From the NCBI RefSeq assembly GCF_029761915.1, contig NZ_CP121695.1, forward strand, positions 5,361,501 through 5,425,500: a stretch of DNA of 64,000 nt, given 5' to 3'. This document shows positions 1-7,490 of this stretch, piece by piece. The position numbers were made by a program, and so were the translations under genes. Below the pieces are notes generated by a model. The model worked only from the letters and a program-made list of their open reading frames with translations. It did no database searches and had not been told where the DNA came from. The stretch is from Bradyrhizobium sp. CB1650. GTDB lineage: Bacteria > Pseudomonadota > Alphaproteobacteria > Rhizobiales > Xanthobacteraceae. Position 1 is the first letter of the stretch. Each line of letters opens with the position of its first letter.

Positions 1-202
1 CACGTCCGACTTGAGGTTCTTATGCTCCAAAATAAAAATATCGAAAACAACCCCATGCAAAGTAGCCGGTGGCTGCCGGCGTGTTGCCGGACCATGTCAG
101 CAAGCGATTTGACATGTCGGGCAAAACACCGGCACGATGTCATCATCCGGCCAACTCAATCTCACCGCGCTCTAGACGCCTGCCGATCGCGAGAAGAGAC
201 CA
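1..202 (+). repeat. Dispersed ~200 bp repeat, copy A
   Basis: The segment aligns along its whole length with 3330-3531. Shared blocks are GTCCGACTTGAG, TCGAAAACAACCCCATGCAA, AGTAGCCGG, AGCAAGCGATTTGACA, CGGGCAAAACACCGGCA and CGCGAGAAGAGACCA. A shorter relative lies at 61045-61160. The left end may extend beyond the window. Its right end runs into the 3' end of the EamA gene and supplies the last 12 codons and the stop. Copy A has one extra base compared with copy B (CAGGCG against CAGCGT on the minus strand), so the two tails diverge after SSRDRQ. Confidence 0.85.
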
Positions 203-1136
203 TGGCGAGCTGCACCGGCCACGATGTCTTCGCCTTACGTTGCGATTTAGACCGCGCAAGGAGCATCCCCGCGACCGAAGCAATGACCAATGCGGCGCCG
301 GCGAGCATCCAGAACGATAGTTTCTCACCCAAGAAGATCCAGCCGACGAGAACGGCGATGATCGGGTTGACGAAAGTGTAGGTCGCGACCAGCGTGGCCG
401 GAACCTGCTTGAGCAGCCAGATGTAGGCTGCAAATGCGACGACGGTCCCCATCAGCGTCAGATACGCCCAGCCTGCGATCGAGACGGCCGAGACATTCGA
501 AAGGTGCAAGCCGCCGAACTCGCCGCGCGTTGCGCCGACCGCCAGCAACGCGATTCCGCCGGCGAGCAGTTCCAGGCCCGATAGCGCTAGCGGCGAAAAG
601 CTTCCAGAGTAACGTTCGGATACGAACGTCCCGGCCGCCCAGGAGAGTGACGCTACGAGCAGGAGAACGATATCGCTGGCGCGCACGCCGCCGGTGGACG
701 TTTCTTGAGACGCAATCAAGGCGACGCCCGCAACACCCGGGAACAGGAATGCGATTGTCTTCCATGTCGGCCGCTCGCCGCCGGGAACGAGGACTTGCAA
801 AAGCGTGATCCAGAGGGGAATCGTTGCGAGCAGGATCGCAGCAAGTCCCGAATGCACGCGCTGCTGGGCATAGGCAAGCAGCCCGTGACATCCAACGAAG
901 AAGAGGACGCCGCAAAACGCGGCGAGCATGACGGCTTTCAGCGGCGGCGCGGACGTTCCCGCCGCTCGGGCGGCAGCATAGAGGATGGCCCCGCCGATCA
1001 GGCAGCGCGCAGCCATCACCGTGAACGGCGGCAGGGATTGCAGGGCAAGCGCCAGCGCAAGATAAGTCGAGCCCCAGAGGAGATAGATGGCAGCAAAGGC
1101 CGTGGCGATCGCCAAGTGCATCCTTGAAAGCGGCAC
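162..1136 (-). CDS. EamA/DMT-family transporter with repeat-derived C-terminus
   Basis: Inner-membrane transporter of the drug/metabolite superfamily (EamA), probably an exporter of a small metabolite; the substrate cannot be read. The 324-residue protein has about ten hydrophobic helices in two EamA halves (roughly residues 10-140 and 155-290), with family-typical YLLWGSTYLA near the start and GEKLSFW in the second half. The start is a GTG preceded by AGGA seven bases upstream. It is divergent from a CGNR regulator only about 20 bp away, a common regulator/transporter arrangement. The last 12 residues (VSSRDRQASRAR) lie inside dispersed repeat copy A, so the native end has been replaced or extended. 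Confidence 0.85.
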   Translation of the reverse strand: MPLSRMHLAIATAFAAIYLLWGSTYLALALALQSLPPFTVMAARCLIGGAILYAAARAAGTSAPPLKAVMLAAFCGVLFFVGCHGLLAYAQQRVHSGLAAILLATIPLWITLLQVLVPGGERPTWKTIAFLFPGVAGVALIASQETSTGGVRASDIVLLLVASLSWAAGTFVSERYSGSFSPLALSGLELLAGGIALLAVGATRGEFGGLHLSNVSAVSIAGWAYLTLMGTVVAFAAYIWLLKQVPATLVATYTFVNPIIAVLVGWIFLGEKLSFWMLAGAALVIASVAGMLLARSKSQRKAKTSWPVQLAMVSSRDRQASRAR

Positions 1137-1145
1137 ATCGAGTTC

Positions 1146-1165
1146 CTAACCTGTTAAGTGGTTAG
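1146..1165. promoter_or_regulatory. Palindrome in the EamA/CGNR divergent control region
   Basis: CTAACC (1146-1151) and GGTTAG (1160-1165) form a perfect 6-bp inverted repeat around an 8-base spacer. It lies between two divergent starts, overlaps the AGGA of the EamA gene and covers the GTG start proposed for the CGNR gene. It is a plausible operator for the regulator. Function is inferred from position only. Confidence 0.45.
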
Positions 1166-1838
1166 TCTCGATCAACAGCGCGGGCGTGCCTTGGGTTCCT
1201 CGATATCTGCCAAATCCCCGCAGCGCCCCGCCGAGGGTGACCTCGACGAGGAACTGGCGATCCGGTTCGTCAACACCGTGGCATGGCGCCTGCGCGATCC
1301 GCAAGAAGAGCGGCTTCCCGACGCCGACGCTCTGCTCGCGTGGCTCGGCCGGAACCATGTCGGCAGTCCACGCGATCTGAAGCACGTCCGGTCCGCCTGG
1401 CAGGCGAACGCTGCGCGAGCCAAAGCCGCATATCGCGACGCCATGATGCTTCGCGAAGCCATCTACGAGATCCTCATCGCGCGGATCAATCACCTTCCGC
1501 CTCCCCACGGCGGATTGAGCGTCTTCAACCGGATGCTGGCGCGGTCCACGCCATCGATGGCCCTGAAATGGGAAGGCGGCGACGTGACCTGGGGCGTGCG
1601 GCCGCAAGGCGACGGACCGGATCTGCTCAAACCCATCATCACCTCAGCGGCAGCATTGATGACCGGACCACGAGCACGCCGCGTGAAGCAATGCCAGGAC
1701 GACCGGGGATGCGGCTGGCTCTTCATCGACGAGAGCCGCGCGCAGAACCGGCGCTGGTGCTCGATGGGCGATTGCGGAAACCGCGCCAAGGCGCACCGGC
1801 ATTATCAGCGGACGCGTCCGAAAGAGCGCGGCCGGTAA
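1158..1838 (+). CDS. CGNR zinc-finger (ABATE-domain) putative transcriptional regulator
   Basis: 226-residue protein with an N-terminal ABATE region (about 30-150, containing LAIRFVNTVAWR) and a C-terminal treble-clef finger. Cys179, Cys185, Cys201 and Cys206 are the likely zinc ligands, and the name motif CGNR is at 206-209. Such proteins are thought to bind stress-related ligands and DNA. The gene is divergent from the EamA transporter, suggesting that it controls it. The start used is GTG, which sits inside the palindrome at 1146-1165 and lacks an obvious Shine-Dalgarno. The message may be leaderless, or a downstream non-ATG start may be used. Confidence 0.8.
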   Translation: MVSLDQQRGRALGSSISAKSPQRPAEGDLDEELAIRFVNTVAWRLRDPQEERLPDADALLAWLGRNHVGSPRDLKHVRSAWQANAARAKAAYRDAMMLREAIYEILIARINHLPPPHGGLSVFNRMLARSTPSMALKWEGGDVTWGVRPQGDGPDLLKPIITSAAALMTGPRARRVKQCQDDRGCGWLFIDESRAQNRRWCSMGDCGNRAKAHRHYQRTRPKERGR

Positions 1839-1844
1839 CCGCGC

Positions 1845-1904
1845 GTCATTCCGGGGCGCGCATCGAACTCGGATTTACCGGGGTTGCGCATCGCCCGGCA
1901 TGAC
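1845..1904. repeat. Degenerate GTCAT...ATGAC intergenic palindrome
   Basis: Begins GTCATTCCGGGGC and ends GCCCGGCATGAC. The arms are complementary but degraded. It is the shortest member of the palindrome family seen fully at 21097 and 27459. It lies between convergent genes and could act as a bidirectional terminator. Confidence 0.55.
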
Positions 1905-1915
1905 GGCCCCCTCCT

Positions 1916-3136
1916 TCACGCCGCCACCGGAGCAGGCTCCCCTTGCGGCTTCGCGAACGGACGGAACGTCATCGCCATCAGGAATGCCCCGAGGCCCATC
2001 GCCCAGGAGCCGATGTAGAGCCAGGCGTAGCTCGAAAACGCGTCGTAGATCAGGCCGCCGGCGAGCGGTCCCGTCGCCATGCCGAGGCTGCCGGCCATCG
2101 CCGTGCCGCCGATCACCGTGCCCATCATGCGCAGCGGAAAGTTCTCGCGCGCCAGCACCGCGTAGAGCGGCATGGTGCCGGCATAGATGAAGCCGAAGAC
2201 GGCCCCGACCGCGTAGAACGTGGTGAGCTGATGCGCGAACACGTAAGCGAGCGCGCCGAAGGCCTGCAACAGCAGGCCCGAGACCAGCACGCGCTTGGCG
2301 CCGAAGCGATCGCCCATCAGGCCGAAGGCGATGCGGCCGCCCATGCCGGCAAAACCCTCGACGCTGTAGATCGTCACCGCCGCGATCAGCGGGATGCCGC
2401 AGCTCACGGCATAGCTGACGGTGTGGATGATCGGGCCGGAGTGGGTGGCACAGCAGAAGAAGTTGGTCGCAAGCAGGATGAGGAATTGCGGCGAGCGCAG
2501 CGCCTCGCCCATCGACATCTCGGCCCGCGGCGCGCCCTCGCCCATTGGTGCGGCCGGCACGTGCGCGAGTGCCGGCGGACGGCGGACGAGGAGCGAGACC
2601 GGGATCATGATGGCGCCGACCACCAGCGCCACGATCTGCATCGAGGTGCGCCAGTCATGGTTGGAGACGAGCCAGGCCGCGAGCGGCGACATCGTCATCG
2701 GCGCCATGCCCATGCCGGCCGAGACCAGCGACACCGCCAGGCTGCGATGGGTGTCGAACCAGCCGGTGACGGTCGCCATCATCGGCGCGAAGATCGCCGC
2801 GCAGGAGGCGCCGACCAGAAGGCCGAAGACGAACTGGAACACCAGCAGCGAGGTCGCATGGCTCGCCGCGAAGAGGCTCAGGGCCAGCACGGCCGATCCC
2901 GTCAGCACCACCGGCAGCGGCCCGAACCGGTCCGACAGCGTGCCCCAGGCCATGCTGGTGAAGGCCATCGCCAGAAAGCCGATCGTCATTGCACTGGAAA
3001 TGCCGGTCACCGACCACCCGGTGTCCTTGGCGATCGGTTGCAGGAACACCGGCAGCGAAAACATGCCGCCGATCGCGACGCAGCCGAGCAGGCCGCCCGC
3101 GGCGACGATCACCCAGCGATAGGTGGAAGAGGTCAT
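1916..3136 (-). CDS. MFS transporter (MCT/OFA-like)
   Basis: 406-residue inner-membrane major facilitator with about twelve hydrophobic helices. The first helices (GLLGCVAIGGMFSLPVFLQP) and the loop TLSDRFGP resemble monocarboxylate/oxalate-formate type carriers. Helix-7-side residues include ATHSGPIIHTV, and a second cytoplasmic loop reads GLMGDRFGAKR. The substrate is unknown. The ATG start is preceded by GGGAG. It is a single gene between the CGNR gene (convergent) and a repeat-containing gap; no enzyme is linked closely enough to suggest the cargo. Confidence 0.85.
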   Translation of the reverse strand: MTSSTYRWVIVAAGGLLGCVAIGGMFSLPVFLQPIAKDTGWSVTGISSAMTIGFLAMAFTSMAWGTLSDRFGPLPVVLTGSAVLALSLFAASHATSLLVFQFVFGLLVGASCAAIFAPMMATVTGWFDTHRSLAVSLVSAGMGMAPMTMSPLAAWLVSNHDWRTSMQIVALVVGAIMIPVSLLVRRPPALAHVPAAPMGEGAPRAEMSMGEALRSPQFLILLATNFFCCATHSGPIIHTVSYAVSCGIPLIAAVTIYSVEGFAGMGGRIAFGLMGDRFGAKRVLVSGLLLQAFGALAYVFAHQLTTFYAVGAVFGFIYAGTMPLYAVLARENFPLRMMGTVIGGTAMAGSLGMATGPLAGGLIYDAFSSYAWLYIGSWAMGLGAFLMAMTFRPFAKPQGEPAPVAA

Positions 3137-3329
3137 TTTGGTCTCCCGTCAGGTCTGTCTGGGTGGAAGACGAATGGGAATGGCGGGGGCCGACATCGAC
3201 GGTGGGGAGGACGCCGGAATATTTTTGGAACGGGTTCCCAGGGTCCCAAGCGGAACATGCATACGATATTCCGAATTTCCTGCACAGCAAATTTTTTTGT
3301 TGCTGGACGCTCGCGGCTGCGGATGAAAT

Positions 3330-3531
3330 CAGGTCCGACTTGAGAGGCTTCGTGCCCTACAACAAAAAACTCGAAAACAACCCCATGCAAAGTAGCCGGC
3401 ATCTGCCAGATCAACGACTTACGAAGTCAGCAAGCGATTTGACACGTCGGGCAAAACACCGGCACGATGGCATCATCCAGCCAACTCGATCTGATCACGC
3501 TCCAGACGCTGCCGGTCGCGAGAAGAGACCA
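3330..3531 (+). repeat. Dispersed ~200 bp repeat, copy B
   Basis: Full-length match to 1-202 in the same orientation, with scattered substitutions. It fills much of the 336 bp gap 3137-3472; the remainder (3137-3329) holds no gene that I can support. The right-hand ~59 bp form the 3' end of the next minus-strand gene, including its stop codon. Confidence 0.85.
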
Positions 3532-3997
3532 GCAGATAGAACGCAGCCACGTGCGTGATCATCAGCAGCGGCACATAGATGATCGGAATCGCATAGACGG
3601 CTCCCAGCTCCCCCGCCATATCCGCCAGGCCAAGCTGAACGCCGTGATAGTAGTCGACGAGGATGTCGACAGCCCCGACGAGATTGAAGGCAACGACGAA
3701 CGGCCAGAACAGCGCTCGACGCCGCACCGTGGCGAACGCCAGCATGGCCAATAGTCCGGTCGCGAAGTCCGCATAGGCGGCGGTGGTGGCAAAACCGGAG
3801 GGCAGATGGGGCCCGACCACACCGGGCACCAGGAAGACGAGCCCGAAGAAGCGGAAGCTGTGGAGGGCGGCAATGGCGCGTTGCGCCTCGACGGGCTCCA
3901 TCGACCTGAGCCATGGCCACCCATACGCAGTAAAGCAAAGCAGCCACGGGACGTAACCGAGTGCGAGATGAATTTGGAAAATGGTGGCGGTCGACAT
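3473..3997 (-). CDS. Small four-helix membrane protein, unknown function, repeat-derived C-terminus
   Basis: 174-residue protein with four or five hydrophobic stretches (about 10-28, 45-68, 75-110, 130-155). It has charged loops and no signal peptide, so it is an inner-membrane protein of a family that I do not recognise. The final ~18 residues (VSSRDRQRLERDQIELAG) are encoded by repeat copy B. The same VSSRDRQ tail ends the unrelated EamA transporter. It lies just downstream of the methyltransferase gene on the same strand (18 bp gap), so the two may be co-transcribed. Confidence 0.7.
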   Translation of the reverse strand: MSTATIFQIHLALGYVPWLLCFTAYGWPWLRSMEPVEAQRAIAALHSFRFFGLVFLVPGVVGPHLPSGFATTAAYADFATGLLAMLAFATVRRRALFWPFVVAFNLVGAVDILVDYYHGVQLGLADMAGELGAVYAIPIIYVPLLMITHVAAFYLLVSSRDRQRLERDQIELAG

Positions 3998-4015
3998 TTG
4001 CGATCCCTCATTGGC

Positions 4016-4840
4016 CTAGATTGGAGCCGCTTCGAACACCGCGGTCAGGATGCCGAGACGACCTTCGAGGAGGTTTCGCCCGAGATTGGCGGAAAGCTGG
4101 GCGAACTCCGGCCCCATCACCACACCGAGATTCGGCGACGGCGGCGGCCCGGACGCGCGTAGCTGGGCGATCCAGGCCTTGGCGGCTTCGGTATCGTCCT
4201 GCCAGACCATCATGCGGAAGCCGGCTGCCTCGATCGCCTCGCGCGTGGCGGCGGCGGACAGGAGGAAACTCGTGGCCGGCGTGCGCGCCCATGGTACCGG
4301 ATAGAGCGGCTCGCCGCCCCCCGTTACGACGTCGAAGGTCGCGAAGCGGCCGCCCATCTTCAGCACACGGCGAATCTCGCGATAGAGCCGCCTCCGGTCC
4401 GGGACGTTCATGGCCACGTGTTGGAGCCACGCAACGTCGAACCGGCCCTCGTCGAACGGCAGCTCCAGCGCGCTTGCCGTCTCGAACGACACGCGCTCGC
4501 TTTGACCTGTGCGCGCGGTCAGGTAGCGCGCGGCATGGACGAACGGATCGCTCAGATCGACGCCGATCACGCGGCAGCCATAGGTGGTCGCGAGAAAACG
4601 CGCCGGGCCGCCGACACCCGCACCGACATCGAGAACCGACATGTCGGCCGCAATCCCGGCCAACTTCGCAAGGTCGACGGTCGCCGCAAGGCCGCGGGTG
4701 TGGAACTGGTCGAGGGCTGCCGGTTGCTGGGGGGCGAGCGGCTGATCCTCCGGCCCGAACACCGCGAGTGCCGCCTTCAGTCGCTCGGTCAGGCCACTCG
4801 CCGCATAGTGGTCGCGCACGCTATCAAGGACATCGGTCAT
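4016..4840 (-). CDS. Class I SAM-dependent methyltransferase (UbiE/tocopherol-MT-like)
   Basis: 274-residue cytosolic methyltransferase. Motif I (VLDVGAGVGGPARFL) is at about residues 69-83, motif II acidic GVDLS follows at about 93-97, motif post-II is ASALELPFDEGRFDVAW, and motif III is VLKMGGRFATFDVV. The architecture matches the small-molecule methyltransferases of the UbiE / sarcosine-dimethylglycine / gamma-tocopherol group; the acceptor is not predictable. It is divergent from a LysR gene (86 bp apart), which may control it together with the membrane protein downstream. Confidence 0.8.
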   Translation of the reverse strand: MTDVLDSVRDHYAASGLTERLKAALAVFGPEDQPLAPQQPAALDQFHTRGLAATVDLAKLAGIAADMSVLDVGAGVGGPARFLATTYGCRVIGVDLSDPFVHAARYLTARTGQSERVSFETASALELPFDEGRFDVAWLQHVAMNVPDRRRLYREIRRVLKMGGRFATFDVVTGGGEPLYPVPWARTPATSFLLSAAATREAIEAAGFRMMVWQDDTEAAKAWIAQLRASGPPPSPNLGVVMGPEFAQLSANLGRNLLEGRLGILTAVFEAAPI

Positions 4841-4926
4841 TGCAGGACTCCGTGAAAGCTCGACTTCTCCCGTCAGAGATACGGCCGCTTCCAGCGGGCG
4901 ACTATCCGCGATAATGTCGACAGGCT

Positions 4927-5889
4927 ATGAAGCAGAACTTCACAATACGGCAGGGCGCGCTCGACGGTGTCGAGGCCTTCCTCGCCGTTGCCAAGCACCG
5001 CAATTTCCGGCGCGCGGCCGCCGAGCTCGCTGTGACCCCGTCGGCAATGAGCCAGGCGGTGCGCACGCTGGAGACACGCATCGGCGCGGCGCTGTTCACC
5101 CGCACGACGCGCAGCGTCGGGCTGACGGAAGCCGGCGAACGGTTCCTGTCGCGCGCAAAGCCCGCCTTCGAGGAGCTCGTCGCCGCCGGCGAGGCCGCGC
5201 GTGACCTCGGCCAGCGGCCCGCCGGGCTATTGCGCCTCGCCGTCCCCCGATCGGTCGTTCCGCTGATCCTCGAGCCGGTGATCGCCGCGTTCTGCCAGGC
5301 CTATCCCGAGATCGAGGTGGAGATCGCCGCGAGCGAGGAGATGGTGGATCTTGCCGCAGGCGGCTTCGACGCAGGCATCCGTCTCGGCCAGCTCATCGCG
5401 CCTGACATGATCGCGGTGCGGCTGACGCAGCCATTCCCGTTCATGGTCGTCGGCAGCCCCGATTATTTGCGCGGACGAAAACGGCCGCAGCGCATCGACG
5501 ATCTTCGTCGGCACGCCTGCCTGCGCCTGCGCCGCGCGAACGGATCGATCGCGCCCTGGCCTTTCGTCGACGGCAACAAGTCCGTCGAGGCGATCGTGTC
5601 GGGGCCACTCATCGCCCACGACTATGCCACGCTCGTCGGCGCAGCCATCCAGGGGGTTGGCCTTGCACAAGTGCCCGGTCCGCTCGCCAGGGCCGCGATT
5701 GCCGATGGTCGGCTGCAGGCGCTCTTGATGCCGTTTGCCGTGACCGGGCCCGGGGTGTTTCTGTACTATCCGGGAAAACGTCAGGTCTTGCCAAAGCTGC
5801 GCGCTTTCATCGAGCACGTCAGATATCGCGGCGCCGATGCGGCGAACACGCGGGGCTTGCGCAACCTCAACCGTGCAAGCAGGTCGTGA
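4927..5889 (+). CDS. LysR-family transcriptional regulator
   Basis: 320 residues. The N-terminal winged helix (about 10-70) contains VEAFLAVAKHRNFRRAAAEL and TPSAMSQAVRTLETRIG, followed by the two-lobed effector-binding domain (about 95-300). It is divergently transcribed from the methyltransferase, the usual arrangement for a LysR regulator and its target. The stop overlaps an in-frame GTG of the next gene's longer reading frame, so the deformylase-like gene downstream is probably co-transcribed. Confidence 0.9.
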   Translation: MKQNFTIRQGALDGVEAFLAVAKHRNFRRAAAELAVTPSAMSQAVRTLETRIGAALFTRTTRSVGLTEAGERFLSRAKPAFEELVAAGEAARDLGQRPAGLLRLAVPRSVVPLILEPVIAAFCQAYPEIEVEIAASEEMVDLAAGGFDAGIRLGQLIAPDMIAVRLTQPFPFMVVGSPDYLRGRKRPQRIDDLRRHACLRLRRANGSIAPWPFVDGNKSVEAIVSGPLIAHDYATLVGAAIQGVGLAQVPGPLARAAIADGRLQALLMPFAVTGPGVFLYYPGKRQVLPKLRAFIEHVRYRGADAANTRGLRNLNRASRS

Positions 5890-5933
5890 CGGCAACGCTT
5901 CAAAATCTTCACCGTCAAAAGCCTGGAGATCAC

Positions 5934-6431
5934 GTGACCATTCGCCCCATCGTCCGCTATCCCGACCGTCGGCTCGCGATCCCGGCACGGCCCGTGACCG
6001 GTTTCGACGCCGGCTTGCGTGAGCTTGCAACGGATCTGCTCGAGACGATGCGCGCCGCGCCCGGCATCGGCATCACGGCGCCGCATGTCGGCATCCCCTT
6101 GCGCGTCGTGGTGCTCGAGCTCGACGCTAAGGACGGTGCGCGCACCTATGTCAATCCCGAGATCGAATGGGTTTCGCCCGAGATGATCCTGCACCGCGAA
6201 GGCAGCGTCTCGATGCCCGGCGTCACCGACGAGGTCCAGCGCCACGCCCGCGTGCGGATCAGCTATCAGGATCTCGACGGCAGCATGCAGGCCGAGGAGT
6301 CGGAGGCCTTGCGGGCCGTCTGCCACCAGCACGAGATCGATCAGCTCGACGGGATATTCTGGATTCAACGGCTGTCGCGGCTGAAGCGGGAGCGGCTGGT
6401 GAAGAGGTTTGAGAAGATGGAGCGAGGCTGA
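5934..6431 (+). CDS. Peptide-deformylase-like protein lacking two metal ligands
   Basis: 165-residue protein with the peptide deformylase fold, but all three active-site motifs are altered. Motif 1 reads GIGITAPH (44-51; His for the conserved Gln). Motif 2 reads EGSVSMPG with Ser91 where the metal-binding Cys of EGCLS belongs. Motif 3 reads HEIDQ (133-137), keeping the first His and catalytic Glu but with Gln137 in place of the second His. Normal metal binding and deformylation are therefore unlikely. The GTG at 5934 is chosen because GGAG lies five bases upstream; the open frame extends back to 5886, overlapping the LysR stop. It directly abuts the att-like repeat at 6523, so it marks the chromosomal side of the island. 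Confidence 0.8.
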   Translation: MTIRPIVRYPDRRLAIPARPVTGFDAGLRELATDLLETMRAAPGIGITAPHVGIPLRVVVLELDAKDGARTYVNPEIEWVSPEMILHREGSVSMPGVTDEVQRHARVRISYQDLDGSMQAEESEALRAVCHQHEIDQLDGIFWIQRLSRLKRERLVKRFEKMERG

Positions 6432-6499
6432 GGCGTCGGCGGACGACTGGGATTGGATCAACCTGCGCCGATCTTGGCGCGGTTGCGCGCCGAAAACTT

Positions 6500-6520
6500 G
6501 GCGAGTTGGATCAACTCGCC
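6500..6520. terminator. Perfect 9-bp hairpin next to the distal att-like site
   Basis: GGCGAGTTG (6500-6508), loop GAT, then CAACTCGCC (6512-6520). It is followed by C-rich sequence and not a U-tract, so it is not a classic intrinsic terminator. It sits two bases from the guaA-derived repeat at 6523 and may instead be a recombination-associated structure. The rest of the 364 bp gap 6432-6795 holds that repeat and about 200 bp with no supported gene. Confidence 0.45.
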
Positions 6521-6522
6521 CC

Positions 6523-6582
6523 CTACTCCCACTCGATTGTTCGGATGCATAGCAACACACTGATTTAGCAGCCACAAGAAAT
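6523..6582 (-). other. att-like site S3: copy of the guaA 3' end with island arm
   Basis: Contains the core TCCCACTCGAT (6527-6537), identical to the last codons of guaA at 16435-16445. It is followed by an arm with ATGCAT, CTGATTTA and a run of C/A-rich bases that matches the arms at 13636 and 15638. It is in the same orientation as guaA's own end. I interpret it as the distal attachment-site remnant of the guaA-linked island stretch; the neighbouring left side is deformylase-like chromosomal sequence. Confidence 0.7.
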
Positions 6583-6795
6583 CGATGGTGAGGTGAATGG
6601 CGAGAGACCATGAGGGCATCACGTAGGGTCGGCGAGCGCCGCAAAGGTTCCTTACAAACCCACGACCGTGCTGGCTCCATGTACGAAACCCACGCAGCGG
6701 CTCCGGCGTTCAGATACTGGCTGATCTGTGCAGCGCCGATGCGCGCCCCATCTGATGGCCTTCCCGCTTTTCCGCACCTCGAAGGAATCCACGCG

Positions 6796-7407
6796 ATGCC
6801 GAACCTCATCCTGCAGATGCAGCTTTCCGTGGACGGCTATGTGGGACGCGCCGGTGACGGCCCGGGCTGGCAGGTCTGGAACTGGGGGCCGGAGTGCCCC
6901 TGGGATGATCCGCTAAAGGCGCGGTTCAACACCGTCTTCCGAAACATCGACACGATACTGTTGAGCCGGAAGATTCTGGAAGGCGGTTACCTCGACCACT
7001 GGTCGCAGTTCGCGCGGGACTACGGTGACAACCCCGATTTCGCGTTCGCGCGGCGTATTGTAAACGCCCGCAAGGTCGTGTTTTCCAGGACCCTCCAAAA
7101 GACCAAATGGGCGGGAACCGAACTCGCGCGGCGGCCCCTGGTGGAAGAGGTCGATGACCTCAAGGCGGAAGCGGGGCACGGCCTGATCGCGTTCGGCGGA
7201 GCCGGCTTTGCCTCGGCCCTCATCGCAAACGACATGGTCGACGAATACCAATTCTATGTGAACCCGGTCGCGCTGCGCGAAGGCCTTTCGATTTTCGAAG
7301 AACGAGGCATCGAGTCCAACTTGGAGCTACGAGAGGCCCAGGGCTACGCCTGCGGAATCGTCGTCATTCGCTACGGCCCACGCCGCCGCGCGCCCGCGAA
7401 GGCTTGA
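6796..7407 (+). CDS. Dihydrofolate reductase family (RibD C-terminal-like) protein
   Basis: 203-residue cytosolic reductase-like protein. It starts PNLILQMQLSVDGYVG, the family-typical first strand and SxDG motif. GLIAFGGAGFASALIA at about 133-148 matches the nucleotide-binding GG loop before the final helices. The reaction is probably NAD(P)H-dependent on an unknown substrate; it is not a housekeeping FolA. The ATG at 6796 follows GAAGGA about nine bases upstream; the longer open frame back to 6610 contains no conserved residues. It is the first gene inside the 7.1 kb islet. Confidence 0.75.
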   Translation: MPNLILQMQLSVDGYVGRAGDGPGWQVWNWGPECPWDDPLKARFNTVFRNIDTILLSRKILEGGYLDHWSQFARDYGDNPDFAFARRIVNARKVVFSRTLQKTKWAGTELARRPLVEEVDDLKAEAGHGLIAFGGAGFASALIANDMVDEYQFYVNPVALREGLSIFEERGIESNLELREAQGYACGIVVIRYGPRRRAPAKA

Positions 7408-7490
7408 AGCCAGCCGCAACTACCGAACTCACGGCGCCGGTCGCTGTAGGTGCGAAGGCGTTGCTTCACATCGTGCAGGAGGTTTCGATC

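Noticed and set aside
22..381. A plus-strand frame covering repeat copy A
   Set aside because: It overlaps the EamA gene antisense, and its first part is repeat sequence that carries different frames in copies B and C.
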